A stretch of 64,000 nucleotides of DNA from Rubrivivax gelatinosus IL144 (GTDB taxonomy: Bacteria > Pseudomonadota > Gammaproteobacteria > Burkholderiales > Burkholderiaceae_C). The translations under genes were made by a program, and so were the position numbers. The stretch is taken from contig NC_017075.1 of the NCBI RefSeq assembly GCF_000284255.1, forward strand, positions 434,001-498,000. Reading direction: 5' to 3'. Positions 63,492 through 64,000 of the stretch are shown piece after piece. Within the stretch, counting starts at the first letter, position 1, and each line of letters opens with the position of its first letter. The notes beneath the pieces were generated by a model. The model worked only from the letters and a program-made list of their open reading frames with translations. It did not search any database and had not been told where the DNA came from.

Positions 63492-64000
63492 TTGAGTTCC
63501 CCCGACACCCCGGCGCGCACGCCGCGCGTGGCCATCGTCCTCGGCTCCTCCAGCGACTGGGAGACGCTGCGTGGCGCGGCCGAGCTGCTGCAGGAGTTCG
63601 ACGTGCCTTACGAGGCGCGTGTGCTGTCCGCGCACCGCATGCCCGACGAGATGTTCGCTTTCGCCGAAACGGCGCGCGAACGCGGCCTGCGCGCGATCAT
63701 CGCCGGCGCCGGCGGTGCCGCGCACCTGCCGGGCATGGTCGCCGCCAAGACCACGGTGCCGGTGCTCGGCGTGCCGGTGGCCAGCCGCCACCTGCAGGGC
63801 GTGGACTCGCTGTACTCCATCGTCCAGATGCCCAAGGGCATCCCGGTGGCGACCTTCGCGATCGGCGCTGCCGGCGCGGCCAACGCGGCGCTGTTCGCGG
63901 TGGCGATGCTGGCCGCCGACGACGAGAGCCTGCACGCCCGGCTCGCCGCGTTCCGCGCGCGCCAGACCGAGGCGGCGCGGGCGATGACGGCCGACCTGAA
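63492..64000 (+). CDS. purE: 5-(carboxyamino)imidazole ribonucleotide mutase, 3' end beyond the window
   Basis: A class I PurE (N5-CAIR mutase), read for 169 codons without a stop before the window ends. [34 protein letters not shown] with the catalytic His, [17 protein letters not shown] and [19 protein letters not shown] are diagnostic. The start is a TTG at 63492 with AAGGAA 9-14 bases upstream; the first about 12 residues are a variable lead, so a GTG at 63528 is possible. Since the family is normally about 165-170 residues, only a few codons are missing. Confidence 0.95.
   Translation, partial: MSSPDTPARTPRVAIVLGSSSDWETLRGAAELLQEFDVPYEARVLSAHRMPDEMFAFAETARERGLRAIIAGAGGAAHLPGMVAAKTTVPVLGVPVASRHLQGVDSLYSIVQMPKGIPVATFAIGAAGAANAALFAVAMLAADDESLHARLAAFRARQTEAARAMTADL

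Overview
The window is a very GC-rich stretch of chromosome with no insertion sequence, tRNA, rRNA or CRISPR array that I could see. The housekeeping content (yajC-secD-secF, smg-dprA-LysM protein, def-fmt, pgk/pyk/fba/purC/purE) and an exosortase A (XrtA) locus together point to a betaproteobacterium of the order Burkholderiales, most likely near the Rubrivivax/Leptothrix/Ideonella group. That placement is inference from gene content and composition; no search was run.

1-14.1 kb (+ strand): the XrtA-associated part of a large polysaccharide locus. It holds the end of an Stp1-type glycosyltransferase, exosortase A fused to an EpsI domain, a UDP-HexNAc dehydrogenase, an Stp2-type glycosyltransferase, an XrtA-type asparagine synthetase, two GT4 transferases, a PaaK/CapK-like adenylate-forming enzyme, an XrtA-type O-ligase/polymerase, a deacetylase-like protein and a GNAT-type acyltransferase. 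The acyltransferase gene is broken by one frameshift inside a run of nine G.

14.1-35.2 kb: an accessory glycan region in several transcription units. On the minus strand a tightly overlapping operon runs from 24.8 to 15.1 kb: Wzm-type permease, Wzt-type ATPase with a C-terminal cargo domain, NodB deacetylase, three GT2 enzymes, a Cys-less asparagine-synthetase homologue and a fused GT4-GT4 protein. A second minus operon runs from 35.2 to 27.9 kb: FkbM methyltransferase, AT3-SGNH acyltransferase, DUF6492-like protein, Wzx-type flippase, membrane-anchored methyltransferase and GT2. A GT4 and an unrecognised 296-residue protein lie between them on the plus strand, next to a small secreted protein. 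Parts of this region look less GC-rich than the flanks, as expected of a strain-variable glycan locus.

35.5-42.2 kb: a beta-helix secreted protein paired with a second Cys-less asparagine-synthetase homologue (minus), a small secreted protein, and a 1052-residue VanZ/O-antigen-ligase-like membrane protein (plus). The genes together suggest assembly, export and polymerisation of a heavily decorated (amidated, deacetylated, acylated, methylated) surface or extracellular polysaccharide.

42.3-64 kb: core genome. yajC-secD-secF and a DUF1631 protein; convergent smg-dprA-LysM; divergent def-fmt; a lipoprotein, a DUF2807 protein and an AzlC/AzlD exporter pair; then pgk, maeB, pyk, fba, purC, a helical-repeat protein of unknown function and the start of purE, which leaves the window. 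Two convincing intrinsic terminators lie after pgk and after fba.
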